Assembly (NCBI GenBank): GCA_002803225.1
Contig: NXFV01000700.1
Coordinates: 1 to 64,000 of the forward strand
Direction: 5' to 3'
Length of the DNA: 64,000 nt
Origin: Gamarada debralockiae
Lineage: Eukaryota; Ascomycota; Leotiomycetes; Helotiales; Hyphodiscaceae
Positions 23,907 to 35,524 of the stretch are shown here, piece after piece. A program made the position numbers and the translations under genes. The number at the start of each line of letters is the position of its first letter. Position 1 is the stretch's first letter. The notes below the pieces were generated by a model, which made no database searches, was not told the DNA's origin, and was given only the letters and a program-made list of their open reading frames with translations.

Positions 23907-26093
23907 ATGGCGGAAGAGGCAACGTCACAGGACGCAATTCTGCCTGCGCCCGTTGAAACGCGCCCCGAAGTAGCGGAATCAATGGATACAACTGAGAAGG
24001 TTGAGCCTGCGGCCGAGAATAGTACAAGCGCGGACCCTATTGAGCCAAAGGAAGTCGCGCCTGCGCCCACGATGGAAGTCGCGTTGGAGCAACCGGTTGC
24101 ACCTGCCCCTACCGAGCCTGAACCATTAGTTGAGAAAGGTATGACCGATTTCCTCTTTCCCATCACGGTTTGATTCACTCGCTAAATTGAATTTTTCTTG
24201 CCGTTCAGCAGAAGATCACGAAAACACAAACGACAAACAACCCATTTCTGAACAACCAACAACCGAAGACAAACCTGCAGCCACCCAAGAAGACGTCGAG
24301 ATGAAGAGAGAGATAAAGGCAGATGATGCTGCTCAAGCTGCTGAGCCTGCAGACGATGCTGCGGTAGGCACTGAAGCTTCTGGCAGCAAGTCTAGCAAAG
24401 CTCGACGCAAGTCAGGCGGGATCCCGGAACACAAGAACAAGAAGCTGAACAAGAAGGCCTCGAAGGCGAAGATGACACATACTGATGCCAAGCCTGGCGA
24501 CTATTTTATGATTAGATTGAAGGGTTATCCATTGTGGCCTGGAATCGTCTGTGACGAGACTATGCTCCCCAACACCCTCCTCAAACATCGGCCTGTCACA
24601 GCTGCTAGACCAGATGGTACATATCGCGAAGACTACGCTGATGGTGGCGCCAAGGTTAATGATCGCACATTCCCGGTCATGTATTTGCACACGAATGAGT
24701 TGTAAGTAGGAGCAAATGCTCACCTCAATTGTCATGCTAACATTGCGCAAACAGTTCCTGGATTCCTAACACTGACCTCGTTGACATGGACGTCGAGACC
24801 GTGGGTAACGTCACCTCAAACATGCGAAAAGACCTTGCTGCTGCCCATCTCCTCGCTGCCGAGCAGCACGATTTGGAATTCTATAAGGAGATCTTGAAGA
24901 ATTTCATGGAGGCACGAGCCATGGAGTTAGAGGCCAAAGAGGCTGCCAAAGCTGCGAAGAAGGCTGAGAAAGCCGAAAAAGCCGAGAAGGCAAGCAAGCC
25001 AAAGAGAAAGTCGAAGGCGCCTGTAGATGATGATGATGCGGATGGAGACGTCGAGATGGCTGATGCACCTGCAGAGGCCGATTCTGAGGAGGCAGAGGCA
25101 ACTAGCGGTGATAAGAAGAACAAGAAGAAGCGCAAGGCCTCCGACGACGGTGAAGTGAGGTTCCAACTACGAGGGCCGTGTGGCGAATACTGACCAAATA
25201 TAGGACTCTCCAAAGACCGATTCCGTCAAGAAACCAAAGACGACTATTAATCTCAAGTTGACTAGTACGCCCAAGGCAACAAATGGCGCTTCTACTCCCA
25301 AATCTGCAAAGGATTCTGCTGCTAAGGCTGCGAAGCCAAAACCAAAGAAGGCAACAACCAAGGGCAAAGAGACTCCCGAGGTGGTTGCTGCCCCCAAGGA
25401 GCCTGAACTAACCTCCGAGGAGAAGCGACTCAAGAAAGAGGTAAGCTAGTTTGTTGGGTTGTCGAATTTGTTGTCTAACAATATTTTAGAAAGAGATTTT
25501 GTTTCTCCGACACAAGCTCCAGAAAGGTCTTTTAACCAAAGATCAAGACCCCAAGGAAGAAGAAATGAAACAGATGTCTGAATTTGTCAACAAGCTTGAG
25601 GGCTATGCGGACCTGGAGGTCAGCATCATTCGAGTCACGAAGATCAACAAAGTACTCAAGGCCATTTTGAAGATCCCAACCATTCCAAAGGAGGACGAGT
25701 TCCAGTTCAAGCCACGATCACAAAGCCTTCTGGATAAGTGGAGCAAGCTCCTCGCAAGTGAACCTGACACTTCAGTTGCTACCGCCCCTCTCACAACTAC
25801 AAATGGTGTCAAGGAAGACGCTAAGCCCGAAGTTGAGGATGCAAAGGCCACACCTACGACGAATGGAACCAAGGAGTCTTCCACCGATGAGAAGGTTGAA
25901 GAGAAAGCCCCAGCTGTTGAGGAACCGGCCACCGAGCCCAAAGAAGAAGCCCCCAAGGTTGATGATGCACCAGCTCCATATGTCGAAGAGCCCGCTCAAG
26001 TAATTCAATTCGAGTACCTAGGTTTCTTGAAACTATGCTGACCAAAAACAGGAGTCAAAGGCAGAGCCAACACCTGTCGAGTCCACGGCCTAA
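23907..26093 (+). CDS. PWWP domain chromatin protein
   Basis: Model join(23907..24138, 24209..24701, 24755..25154, 25204..25440, 25490..25999, 26052..26093) gives 637 residues with phase preserved at every junction. A long acidic, Pro/Ala-rich N-terminus precedes a PWWP domain around residues 174-270 (core YFMIRLKGYPLWPGIVCDE, here PLWP; the third exon completes NEFSWIPNTDLV). PWWP domains bind methylated histone H3 and DNA. Lysine/alanine-rich charged helices follow (about 300-430). A compact helical segment near residues 455-540 (KEILFLRHKLQKGLL ... VSIIRVTKINKVLKAILKI) resembles the TFIIS-N/IBD-like fold of LEDGF-type proteins, and an acidic tail ends the protein. The overall architecture suggests an Ioc4/LEDGF-like nuclear protein. 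The first intron ends CAGCAG, so two acceptors differing by one residue are possible. Confidence 0.88.
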
Positions 26094-26743
26094 GTGCCCT
26101 GATTTTATACCACCCAAGAATGCTTATTGATGGCAAAGGTCACATATTATCGGAAAATTTCCCGTTGATACATCACTCAGATGGTCGATTGATGAAGTCC
26201 TAAATTTCCTTTGCTGCCCGCTGCTTTTCCCTTAATGGTTATTGCCATTCACGGCACGTTAGGCACCAGGGAAAATTGTTCTGCATTTGCTTTGCGACTC
26301 TGCTTTGCGATTTCGCATGTAACACTACGCAATGCCGGAGGCGTCTTTTTCTCTCTGGCTCGGGGCTACTTGGCATCTCATGATCCACAACACATTGTAC
26401 AAATTTCAATCTTCCTCTAAAATTGCACTGTGGTGGGGGACTGGGAAGGAGGGAGGGCGTCTGTCTTGATCGTTTGCATGAACACTCGCTGAGTTGATTG
26501 GAATTGGCAGTACCTCCGTTTTACGCTAGGCAATAAAGCTCTTAAAAATTCATCCTTCATGCTTTTGTGACTGTGAAGAGAGATGGGTACAGACGCGATT
26601 GCTACCTGCAGTCACGCACTTTGCCGCCAATCTCAAGGCGGAGTCCCGATTAAGCGACCCGATTTTTTAAAATCGGCAGAAAACGATAACTTTCTCAAAA
26701 TCGCATCAAACCCAACTCAACTTCCCACCAACAAAATCACGTA
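26094..26743. other. Intergenic region, PWWP gene to RCL1
   Basis: PWWP-gene 3' flank and RCL1 promoter. No gene is supported. Confidence 0.5.
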
Positions 26744-27964
26744 ATGGCAGCACCACCCCCCGAATTCATCCGCTTCACAACCCATAAACACCTCACCCAC
26801 CGCCTGGTCCTCTCAACCCTAACCGGAAAGCCCATCCACATCTCTCAAATCCGCTCCTCTTCCCCCACCAACCCCGGTCTCGCGTCGCACGAAATCTCTT
26901 TTTTGCGAGTCTTAGATTCCATAACCAATGGCTCCCTCCTGCAAATCTCGTACACCGGTACCACACTCACTTACCAGCCTGGTCTGATAATGGGCAGTGT
27001 GCAAGGGCTTGGTGCTAGTGGTGAGGTGGTGACTTATCGGTTGGGGGAGGGCAATAGGAGGGGAGTGAGCTGGTTCCTCATACCGTTATGTATGTTGGCG
27101 CCGTTTGCGAAGAAGCCTTTGAATGTGAGGTTTGAGGGGGAGGGCGTCATTACGAGTGCTACGGAAACGGGCGATGTGTCCGTCGATACCGTCCGAACTG
27201 CCATACTACCGCTATTCGAAAAGTTTGGGATACTGGCGAGTAAACTGGAACTCAGGGTATTACAAAGAAGTTGTGCGGGACCGGGAGGGAAAGGTGGTGG
27301 TGGGATAGTGGAGTTGCGATTTGGATCCCAAGTCCGCCTGCCGAAGACACTGCATATGAATCGCTCACCAGGCCGAGTCAAAAGAATACGAGGCGTGGCA
27401 TATTGTACAGGTGTTTCGGCCAGCAACAATGCGCGGATGATACATGCTGCGAGAGGGATTCTGAATCCGTTGGTGAGCGATGTTCATGTTGCGGCGCAAT
27501 ATGATCAAGCACCTTTGGTGAGCAGTGGAGATAGGGAGAATCCGAAGGCGAAGAAGAGGACGGGTGTGGGGTTTGGATTATGTTTGGTGGCGGAGAGTAG
27601 TGCTGAGGGGGTTCTGTACAGTGCTGATGTGGTGGCGCCAAGTTCTGGGGGGGTGACGCCGGAGGAGGTGGGGAAGCAGTGTGCGTTTCAGCTGCTTGAG
27701 GTTGTGGAGCAGGGGGGTTGTGTTACGAGGGTTGGGGCCAGCACGGTGCTCACATTGATGGCTATGGGATCTGAGGACGTTGGACGGTTACGGTTAGGGA
27801 GAGACGTAGTGGGGACAGAGGATATCATAGGACTTGGGAGAGATCTAAAAAAGTTTGGGGCTAGTAGTTGGGGGCTGAGGGATGTGGATGAGGATGATAG
27901 TGGGGATATTATCGTCAGTGTTAAAGGTACTGGTGTGGGTAACGTAGGGAAGAAGATAGCATAG
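26744..27964 (+). CDS. RCL1: RNA 3'-phosphate cyclase-like ribosome biogenesis factor Rcl1
   Basis: A single exon of 406 residues from ATG 26744. Rcl1 acts in the nucleolus in early 18S rRNA maturation (SSU processome, with Bms1). It has the cyclase fold but lacks cyclase activity. Family signatures are the N-terminal RLVLSTLTGKPIHISQIRS, NGSLLQISYTGTTLTYQPG, the APFAKKPLNVRFEG region and the exact C-terminal KKIA typical of Rcl1. Length is slightly above yeast Rcl1 (367), from a few glycine-rich insertions. It converges on the minus-strand Dsc4-like gene with only 81 bases between stops. Confidence 0.93.
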   Translation: MAAPPPEFIRFTTHKHLTHRLVLSTLTGKPIHISQIRSSSPTNPGLASHEISFLRVLDSITNGSLLQISYTGTTLTYQPGLIMGSVQGLGASGEVVTYRLGEGNRRGVSWFLIPLCMLAPFAKKPLNVRFEGEGVITSATETGDVSVDTVRTAILPLFEKFGILASKLELRVLQRSCAGPGGKGGGGIVELRFGSQVRLPKTLHMNRSPGRVKRIRGVAYCTGVSASNNARMIHAARGILNPLVSDVHVAAQYDQAPLVSSGDRENPKAKKRTGVGFGLCLVAESSAEGVLYSADVVAPSSGGVTPEEVGKQCAFQLLEVVEQGGCVTRVGASTVLTLMAMGSEDVGRLRLGRDVVGTEDIIGLGRDLKKFGASSWGLRDVDEDDSGDIIVSVKGTGVGNVGKKIA

Positions 27965-28045
27965 TCAAGCAGTTCTAAGCAGAGGACTTCATTGAGTGGT
28001 ATCTTCAAGGCCTGGAGTTCATTACTAATATCATAGAAAGGTAAC

Positions 28046-29157
28046 CTATGCGCCCAGAGCTTCCATATTCCTTTGGAATCGTGCAGTCGCCGCATTTATA
28101 CGTTGATTCGACGTAACAGCCACGAACTCAGCAGAGAAGCCCACAGTTTGCAACGCCGACGCAGAAGCATTCCCATAGTCATCCCATTGCTTCCGCAATG
28201 TATGTAGGACATGGAAATCCGCGAGTATAGCCGTGCCGGACCAGAAAGCATCAAGCGGGGTATCATCATCCTCTGTATCCTGCCGTGGAGGCGGCTCTGC
28301 CAACAAGCGCTCTCGTTCTTCATCCTGGTCCACTGTACCACCATTATTCCGTGAAGATGTAACTCCGGTCGTTGACGTCATCGGTTGTAACTCGATATCG
28401 CCATTACTCGTAACGCCCTCCCTCATAACCCCCCTTTCCTCCGCATCATGATCCTGAGACGAAACTACTTCAACCCGTGGCTGATCCGTAGTCGTCGTCG
28501 GCGACACAAACGCAGCCAAGACAGCGGCAAGCCTCTCCCGTTCCACATGCACAGCCAGCATAAAACACTGCAACGCGCAAACCAATATATCCAGTATCAC
28601 CAAATGCAGTTTTGACGTCGGTCCTTTCTGCCCGATGAGATCTATGATGACTCCTCCATGGAGATACCCTCTCATGGCTTCCCCAGCTTCCGAATGCGCA
28701 GTAAGGATGTGCAGGAGCATGCAAATGACGTTAGGCCCGAAGATAGCGCCGATGTACGGTCGGTGTTGGGGCATTGGCGGAATGAAGTTTGGTTTGGGCG
28801 TGAGGAACATCATTTGCGCGAGGACTCGGAGTAGGAGACGGAAGAGCGAGCAACTGTGTCATATCATAATATCAGCGCCAGCTCCGATAAAGAGAAGTAG
28901 AAGGAAGGATCGTACTCCATGTAATACACAATACAAAGCTCCGCATAAATCAAGACATCCAAATTAGTCATGAGCGTATTAATGAACTCATATTTCTTCT
29001 TAGCCTGCGCCTGAGCTCTTTTCTGCGCGGGCGTCTGCGCATCTTGAGGTGTTTCTCGAGATGTGGAGGGTTCAGCGAGGGAAGAGGAGAGCGTGGGGTT
29101 GGAGGTGGAGGGCAGGTCTTGGTCCGCTGCTGGAGAGGGCGTGAGATCATTGTTCAT
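28046..29157 (-). CDS. DUF1746 membrane protein, probable Dsc E3 ligase subunit 4
   Basis: Complement join(28046..28853, 28916..29157) gives 349 residues. The single intron joins YYMD to CSLFRLLLRVLAQMM in frame. After a disordered N-terminus of about 55 residues come three hydrophobic segments: about 65-95 (LDVLIYAELCIVYYM into CSLFRLLLRVL), about 110-130 (YIGAIFGPNVICMLLHILTA) and about 155-175 (LHLVILDILVCALQCFMLAV). The C-terminal half is acidic and low complexity. This matches the fungal DUF1746 family, which includes fission-yeast Dsc4 of the Golgi Dsc ubiquitin ligase that cleaves SREBP-type factors. Assignment rests on architecture and the helical core, so the name is moderately certain. 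Confidence 0.75.
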
Positions 29158-29605
29158 GGCCTTTTTAGGACATTGGTGGTTTTAGGGTGAGTGTGGTGTG
29201 ATGCCTCACATCGTTCGACGGAGAAGGGGGCGAGGACATGCGACGAGGCTCTTGTTGACGTGGATAAGCTGTAAAAGAGTCGAGCTTGGTATTGAGGTGT
29301 CTAAGCGAGTGCAACCAAGAGATTGGCACGTGATCGATAGGAAATTGTTCAGACGAAAACCTGCGCCTTGCTTCGTTGCTTTTGAGGGATTTTGTTCAAA
29401 GGATAGTGCATTAATGCAGAGCACGAGGAGCTGGGAAAGATGGTTGTGGAAGTTCTCAAACTGGTTTATCATTTATAGCATTACAATACGTATCAAGCCT
29501 GTCTCTCCTGCTAAGGAGTATTTTGTACAACCCTCTAACGACCCTACCAATCATAGAACCTCTTCGCCGTCTAACATATGTCCCCGCTCTAGCTCTAGCC
29601 AGGAT
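29158..29605. other. Intergenic region upstream of the Dsc4-like gene
   Basis: It should contain the Dsc4-like promoter and the 3' flank of the GPI-protein gene. No gene is supported. Confidence 0.5.
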
Positions 29606-30200
29606 CTACAACGCCATCACAACACCCACGAAACCAGCTAGCGCACCTGCGGACAATCCCACAGCCATACCAGTGGGCGCAGCGTTTCCAGATGTAGTAG
29701 AACTAGCAGTTCCTGCCTTAGTGCCAGTCGCAGCAGAGGTTGGCTGGCTAGTGAAGTCGTTCTTGCTCGCAATGGAGACTTCAGCGGAATAAACTGATCC
29801 AAAAAATGACTGGGCCTGTGTAGGGAGACCGGACAAGAAATCTGCAGCGGGAGTCTGACCACTCTCCACGACGCTGACAAGGGATTGCTCGAATTCTATG
29901 AGGGTTGAGAGCGCGGCTGAGTTGGTTGAGAATACGGATGCGAGAGAGAGGAGGGCGGGGTCTGTTTGGAGTGCGGCGAAGTAGGAGGAGAGTTCTGCAA
30001 CTGCTTCGGTTGTTTGGCTGTGGTGGTGTTAGCTGTGGTTTTGATTGTGTTTGATTTTCGGGATCTGGGGGAGTGCAATCCCCCAAGCTGTTGAAGGAAG
30101 GAGTGAAGACTTACGCAGGAGTTTGTGGCTCCGGGTTGGCAAGAGTAAGAGTCACAAGGACTCCAGTGAGAGCAACAGCTGGGTTGAATTTGAAAAGCAT
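29606..30200 (-). CDS. Small secreted GPI-anchored protein
   Basis: Complement join(29606..30017, 30115..30200) gives 165 residues. Residues 1-21 form a signal peptide (MLFKFNPAVALTGVLVTLTL, then an Ala cleavage site). The mature part is small, Ala/Ser/Thr-rich and has no cysteine, with a Thr/Ser-rich stretch (TGTKAGTASSTTSGNAA) just before a hydrophobic C-terminal tail ending FVGVVMAL. That is the standard GPI-attachment layout, so the product is likely tethered to the plasma membrane or cell wall. No enzymatic motif is visible. Similar short GPI proteins are common in filamentous ascomycetes, mostly of unknown role. Confidence 0.82.
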
Positions 30201-31328
30201 GTTGGTAGAGTATTTGCTGTTGAGGGTATTCTTCTGTTCGATATTGTGAATGCGATAGGAAAAGGAGGAGAGAGCGAAGTCTTGGGATAAATACAGAAAG
30301 TCAAGAACAGAAACAGGGATAAGGGATTTCTTTAAATACCCTCAGTGACTCCTGACCTGTGGACCCGATCAGACTGTGCCGCAATGAAGAAAAGTAACCT
30401 GCCAAGTTCGGAGTCTGGAGCCACTTTCGTAAACATCGCGGGTCCAGCACGAGCGCGATTTCGATAAAAGTACTCTCGTACAGTATCTACAATAGCAATG
30501 TTGCTGCAGATACGGAAATTTAGGTGAGCAATCCGGCCTGTGACTGGTCCCCTGAACATGGGAAGTGGATCGCCACAACACTGACGCAAAGATCCCTGCT
30601 ATATCAGAATTTGGAGGCTTAAGGTTAAATTTTGGGAGGTGAAGATTCCGTCTTCCGTCTTGCCGGAGGCGACGCGGAGAGATGTTTGGAGAAACTTTAC
30701 TGTATGGTATGTCAGAAAATCTTGGGGTTTCTTAGCCTCGGCTGAATGGGACCTTTCTTGTTTGGTGCAGAGCCGTTGGCAGGTTTGGCGGCGGCTTGGA
30801 AATTGGGTCAGGAGACTCGAGAATCATGGTAGAAGCGGCTTGAGTTGTTGGGCATAAGGTTTTGAAGGATTTCTGCTTGGAGAGGAAGATTCAGCTCCAT
30901 GAAGAGTTCTCTCTGCCTTTTTGGAGCCGAGGAGGACATCGGTCACGTGTGCAAGCCATTCTCTCAACGCAGCTAAGCAATTGGACGAAAAGTTCCCCAT
31001 AGCGTCTATTTAGACTATCTGGGTCCCTTCACAGCCTTGTACTTCTACTTACTAGAAGTGGTGCGGAAGGACAAGCTCTCCAGTATTCTCTATGCTGGTT
31101 GTAAATCCTTCAATTTATCAGAGCGATCCTGGCAATATCGATCTAAGGATCTTGGCCTTTCGGCAGCTGATGATGCTGTTGCCTGTGGCCCTCAGAAGTC
31201 CCAAAAAGTTCTTGGAATTATGATGGTCGGGTAATCTTTCTGAGTCGTGTACTGGGCTCGAATGTCCCCAAATTGGCGAGGGCTGTCCTCTCGTATTGCC
31301 GGTATTGTTGTTGTTGATAATGGCAATA
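30201..31328. other. Intergenic region, GPI protein to PPE1
   Basis: About 1.1 kb with the GPI-protein promoter and the PPE1 3' flank. Short frames are present on both strands, but none has an ATG start with a recognisable or spliceable continuation. Confidence 0.5.
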
Positions 31329-32644
31329 TCATACTTTCTTGCCAGCTCGTAACAGATCCGATACCTTTGGTGGTAATACTAATGCACTTCTGTCGTTCCT
31401 CTTGTAAAAGTCTACGATGACCATTGCTGTTTTCTCCGGGAGGTCTTCATGGATGAAATGGCCAGCCTCTGGAAATACTTGCAAGGCGTATTTGCCTTGT
31501 GAAAGTAAGCCTAGATTCAAGAAAATAATTGGTACAACTCACCTTGCATCTGACCAATCGTAAGCTCCTTGTCCAACCTATCTGTGCCAGCGAGAAGAAG
31601 TAGCTTCCCACCCCTAGCTTCTAGGAACTTCTTGCTAAGACCAACGAACCATCCTTCCCAGAATGGTTGCGTAGCAGCCAGATCTGTCCGCCAGGCCCAT
31701 GGTCTCGAGCTTCTTGCTTCCTCATTATGGACGAGCAATGAAGGAACACTCGTTCGAGCCGAAACAGAATTTCGCATAGTCCTCGATCGGATGTGCCACT
31801 CAATTCCAGATTCCACGGATGGAAACCCCACAGGCCGTGTAGAAAGATAGGTCTGCATACTTTGCAGAGCATCAATAGCGGAGCCTTCCACAACGTCAAG
31901 CACAGCATATCCCAAGACCGCGTTTCCTAATTTGTTGCCCTTCGCAACGTCTGTAACAACTGCCCCTCCAAGTGAATGGCCAATGAGAATCAATGGCGGC
32001 ATTTCTTTCCAGCCCATTCGTGTCTTCGTTTTATCCAATACTGATAGGAAGTCGGCAGCTAATGTTTCCAGACTGAGATCCAATACTTCTGGCTCTGGAG
32101 TAATGCTAGTTGACCCATGACCTCGAGCATCGAGAGATAGAATACCGGCAGATGGTAGACGTTTTCTTATTTCGGAAGTTAGGACTGCAAAGGATAGACC
32201 AGAGGAGCCTGCCCCATGATGGGTAACAAAGAGAGGACCGGTGCCAACTGGGGATGTGAGGTATGCATGATGCGTTATCGTGGTGGAATCTGCGGCAGAC
32301 TCGAGGAACAGTTCGCGTTCGAAGTAAGTAGTCCAAGGTATTTGCTCGAGGGTTCTCTTATTCGGTGATCTAGTGAGTGACATAGGTAAGCCTAAATTCG
32401 ATCAAGGTGAGAGTTTAACAAACCCTTGAGGCCTTGCAAATAGCCTCTGGTCTTGAGATGGTATGATCGTTCCAGTTGAAGATGCAGATGAGGCAGAGGA
32501 AGCAGAAGACGAGTCATCATCCACCGGCAACTCTGTAAACCCATCTGCCTCTTCCTCTTCGTCTGCTTCATTGAAAGGAACTGGTAGTGGGGTTGGATAG
32601 CCTCCGAGCTTCGCTTTGGCAAAGGATCTTTGTAAATCGCTCAT
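31329..32644 (-). CDS. PPE1: Protein phosphatase 2A methylesterase
   Basis: Complement join(31329..31495, 31543..32369, 32424..32644) gives 404 residues (yeast Ppe1 has 400). It removes the carboxyl-methyl group from the C-terminal leucine of PP2A catalytic subunits, opposing the methyltransferase Ppm1. The N-terminal about 70 residues are acidic and disordered. The alpha/beta-hydrolase fold shows the nucleophile elbow LIGHSLGGAVV (Ser) and the catalytic His in EAGHFIHEDLPEKTA, in the last exon. LFVTHHGAGSSGLSF matches the oxyanion region. Both introns are needed to join RPQ-GSPNKRT and IGQMQ-GKYALQVF. The gene is divergent from the membrane hydrolase-like gene across 667 bases. Confidence 0.94.
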
Positions 32645-33311
32645 GATTGTTAAACAATTAGCGGAGGATTGTCATCGAAGGGTCATTGAGTAGTCATTAA
32701 AGGTGGTTTTATGGTAGAATCGTAAGAAAATACCAACTCCGTGAATGCTTTTCCGGGGCTTATTGGTGTGAATGATTTCGAGATCAGCCAACGGCTTACC
32801 GACGATCTGATTAGATCTAAGAGACAAGGAATTTGTGGGGTGGAGCTTGGGCCACTTGAGAAATGATGCCCCATCACCTTTTTCACCATCCACTCCGAGG
32901 TTCGTTTACTTTCTTCCTGAGTGAAGTGTGAGTGTGCTACGTGAAGCAACAGGCCAACCATACCTCTTTCAGTCTTCCCCAAAATCTACAGCCTCTTCAC
33001 ATGTCTTTTACCTCGAAAGATAGCTTCGAGAGATACGGCAGCCTTTTCATTGAAATGACGTAGCTTGGTGGCCAGATCTTTTGGAAAGTGCAATTGCTTG
33101 CATCATCATCGGTGCACAAGAACTTGCTTCAACATTTCTAGCTCGGTGATCAGCTCTTGTGTCAGGCCCCGCAAAATCTCCCACCATCCAGCTCCCTTCC
33201 ACAAATTCAACCTTATCGGAACTTCTCCATATTTCTTTGAACGAATCTCAAAGCCATATCGTCTCCATATTAAGAACAAAACTCCCATAGTCCACTTGAC
33301 AATTCAACACC
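32645..33311. promoter_or_regulatory. Divergent intergenic region, PPE1 / membrane hydrolase-like gene
   Basis: Both flanking genes start here, so both promoters and leaders are within this 667-base segment. No specific motif was recognised. Confidence 0.5.
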
Positions 33312-34995
33312 ATGGTTTCCCTGTGGGGATCCAAGAAAGACGGTGACCCGGAAGATACATCGGTCCAACCGCAAAATGGAGAATCCAGTGCAGAACCCCG
33401 CGCCTCTGAAGCAAATGAGAGAACTCGTTTGCTTCCTCCTCCAAGTCAGGGATATCTGAGTCCCGATGACCCAGCTGTAAGTCCCACCTCTCTAAGCTGC
33501 ATATACAGAATAAATTCAAATCATTATTCTGGTTGTTCGTGATTCCGACGCAGTTGAGTGCTAATGATCTTGACAGGTATCCCCGTACAACCTCTGGAGC
33601 GTACGATTCTTGCGTTACTTCACCATACTCTTCGCTATCATAACCTTTCTTTGGTGGGTCCTGCTTTTGGTGTCTATCTTCATCAGCCCACCTGGAATGC
33701 ACTCTCGCGGTTCTGGCTTCTTCGAATTCTCATTTACGACCTTGACCCTTGGTCTTCTCCTGATCATCCTCCTATTCTTCTCAACACCATCCAAGGCCGA
33801 CCAGGTAGCATGCCTCGTCATCTCTGTCATCCTGTTGATTGATATGATTCTCATCGTAGCTGTCACAAGACTTCGTATCGAGGAAGGCTGGGTTGGAATT
33901 GCCAGTGTTGTTTGGGCATTGCTCATCAGCATCTGGACTATCTTCACTGACAGAATTGTTGCATGGGGAAAGCAAGAAGAGGAAGAACGCTTAACTGGCC
34001 GCCCTGAGACTCGTCGCACCTTGCGAGAATGGTGCGGAGTTCTTACATCCACTGTCGTGTTGATTGTTCTCGGCCTTGTCACCATCCTCCTCACTGCCAC
34101 ATTGATCCTTCGATCCCGCGACGCCTCTCTGGCACCACCAGGAAAGCGATATTATGTCGACGGCTACAAGTACCAGGTCCACGTCTTCTGCGAGGGCAAC
34201 TCAGCTACTAACGCTATGGGTAATAAAGTGCCCACAGTCCTGTTCGAGGCCGGTGATGGACCCTTTGAAGGTGGCATGATCCAGATTGCAACTGGTGCTC
34301 TTGCCAACGGAAGTATTGGCCGTTACTGTTATTCCGACCGCCCAGGCATTGGATGGTCTGACAACGCTCCCTCTCCATTCGCCGCCAGCAACGCTGCCGA
34401 TTCGCTTTCTGAAGCGCTTGCCCGAGCTGGAGAGGAAGGTCCATGGGTCCTGGCCAGCGCTGGTATCGGCAGCATCTACAGCCGTGTCTTCTCTGCTCGC
34501 CAAGGTCAAGATGTTGTCGGTCTCTTGATGATCGATCCCCTTCACGAGGATCTCCTCTACAAAGTGGGGAACCCTCAAAGAGGTTTCCTCTTGTGGGTTC
34601 GGGGAATCCTCTCGCCTCTCGGTTTGGACCGCAATTTCGGAGCATTGTTCAAGGGTCGCACTCGGGAGGATCGTGTCTATGGTCGCTCGTCGTATCAAGG
34701 TGGAAAGTACATCAAGGCCAAGCTTCAAGAAAATCTCGTTGCCACTTCTGTTACCAAGAACGATGCTGTTAATGCCAGACACATCCAATATAAGGATTGT
34801 CCTTTGTCGGTCATCAGCTCGGGCATTGAGGTCAAGAAGGATACCGAGTGGGAGAGAAAGCAGAGGGATATGAGCAAGTACACCGACAAACTTGTCAGCT
34901 GGGATATTGTCAACAAGGCACCCGCCGAAGTGTGGAAGACCTTCGAGGGACGAGAGACCATTGAGAAGAGATTGAAGGAACTGGTCGGCGCATGA
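33312..34995 (+). CDS. Five-helix membrane protein with alpha/beta-hydrolase-like domain
   Basis: Model join(33312..33476, 33577..34995) gives 527 residues. A disordered acidic N-terminus of about 55 residues precedes five hydrophobic segments: FTILFAIITFLWWVLLLVS, TLTLGLLLIILLFF, ACLVISVILLIDMILIVAV, GIASVVWALLISIWTIF and VLTSTVVLIVLGLVTILLTA. The C-terminal about 310 residues have an alpha/beta-hydrolase pattern: VLFEAGDGPFEGG, then RYCYSDRPGIGWSD, then WVLASAGIGSIYSRVFSARQ, then GLLMIDPLHEDLL. At the nucleophile elbow, where GxSxG is expected, the sequence is SAGIGS with glycine at the serine position, so the domain may be non-catalytic. Related fungal proteins are often labelled mitochondrial integral membrane protein. 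Location and role are unknown. Confidence 0.85.
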
Positions 34996-35524
34996 GGGTT
35001 GAGAGGGTGGATGAGAGGAAGATGGGAAATTGGAAACAAGGAAAACATAATGAGATTGATAGGCAAGGAAGTACACTGGAGTAGGAGTTCGATCATCGCG
35101 TGTCCTCTTCATTGTTCATATTTGTTGCATTTAGCATGGTGCCGGTTGGGTTATGATCTTTTCGGCATCATGATACTTCCCTACTAGTCCATCAGTATAT
35201 AATTCGTATTTAATTTTCTTATGCTACATACCTGGTCCATGGATCCAATCTGAAATTCCATCCCAAGAGCCTTTGCTCTCAGAATGAAGAGAAGGAAATG
35301 TGATTGTGATCGCCGACAAAATGACCTCACATAACACGGGCCACCAAGCTCCGTCGTTAAGGTTTCAACTTTTGTGTACGTTCATCCCAACTTCCCCAAG
35401 CTCATTGAGAGTTTGAATTTCAGTACGACCTCCTCACATTATTCACATCATATCCTATATATCTTCTCTTTACTTTCCCTCAAGCATCTTAATATCTCCC
35501 TCGACTCCTCTCTAGTGCATTATA
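34996..35524. other. Intergenic region, membrane protein to 2EXR gene
   Basis: 3' flank of the membrane-protein gene and promoter of the 2EXR gene. Pyrimidine-rich leader just before 35525. No gene is seen. Confidence 0.5.

Noticed and set aside
34201..35112. 303-codon minus-strand frame opposite the membrane hydrolase-like gene
   Set aside because: Its sequence mirrors the real gene and has no domain.
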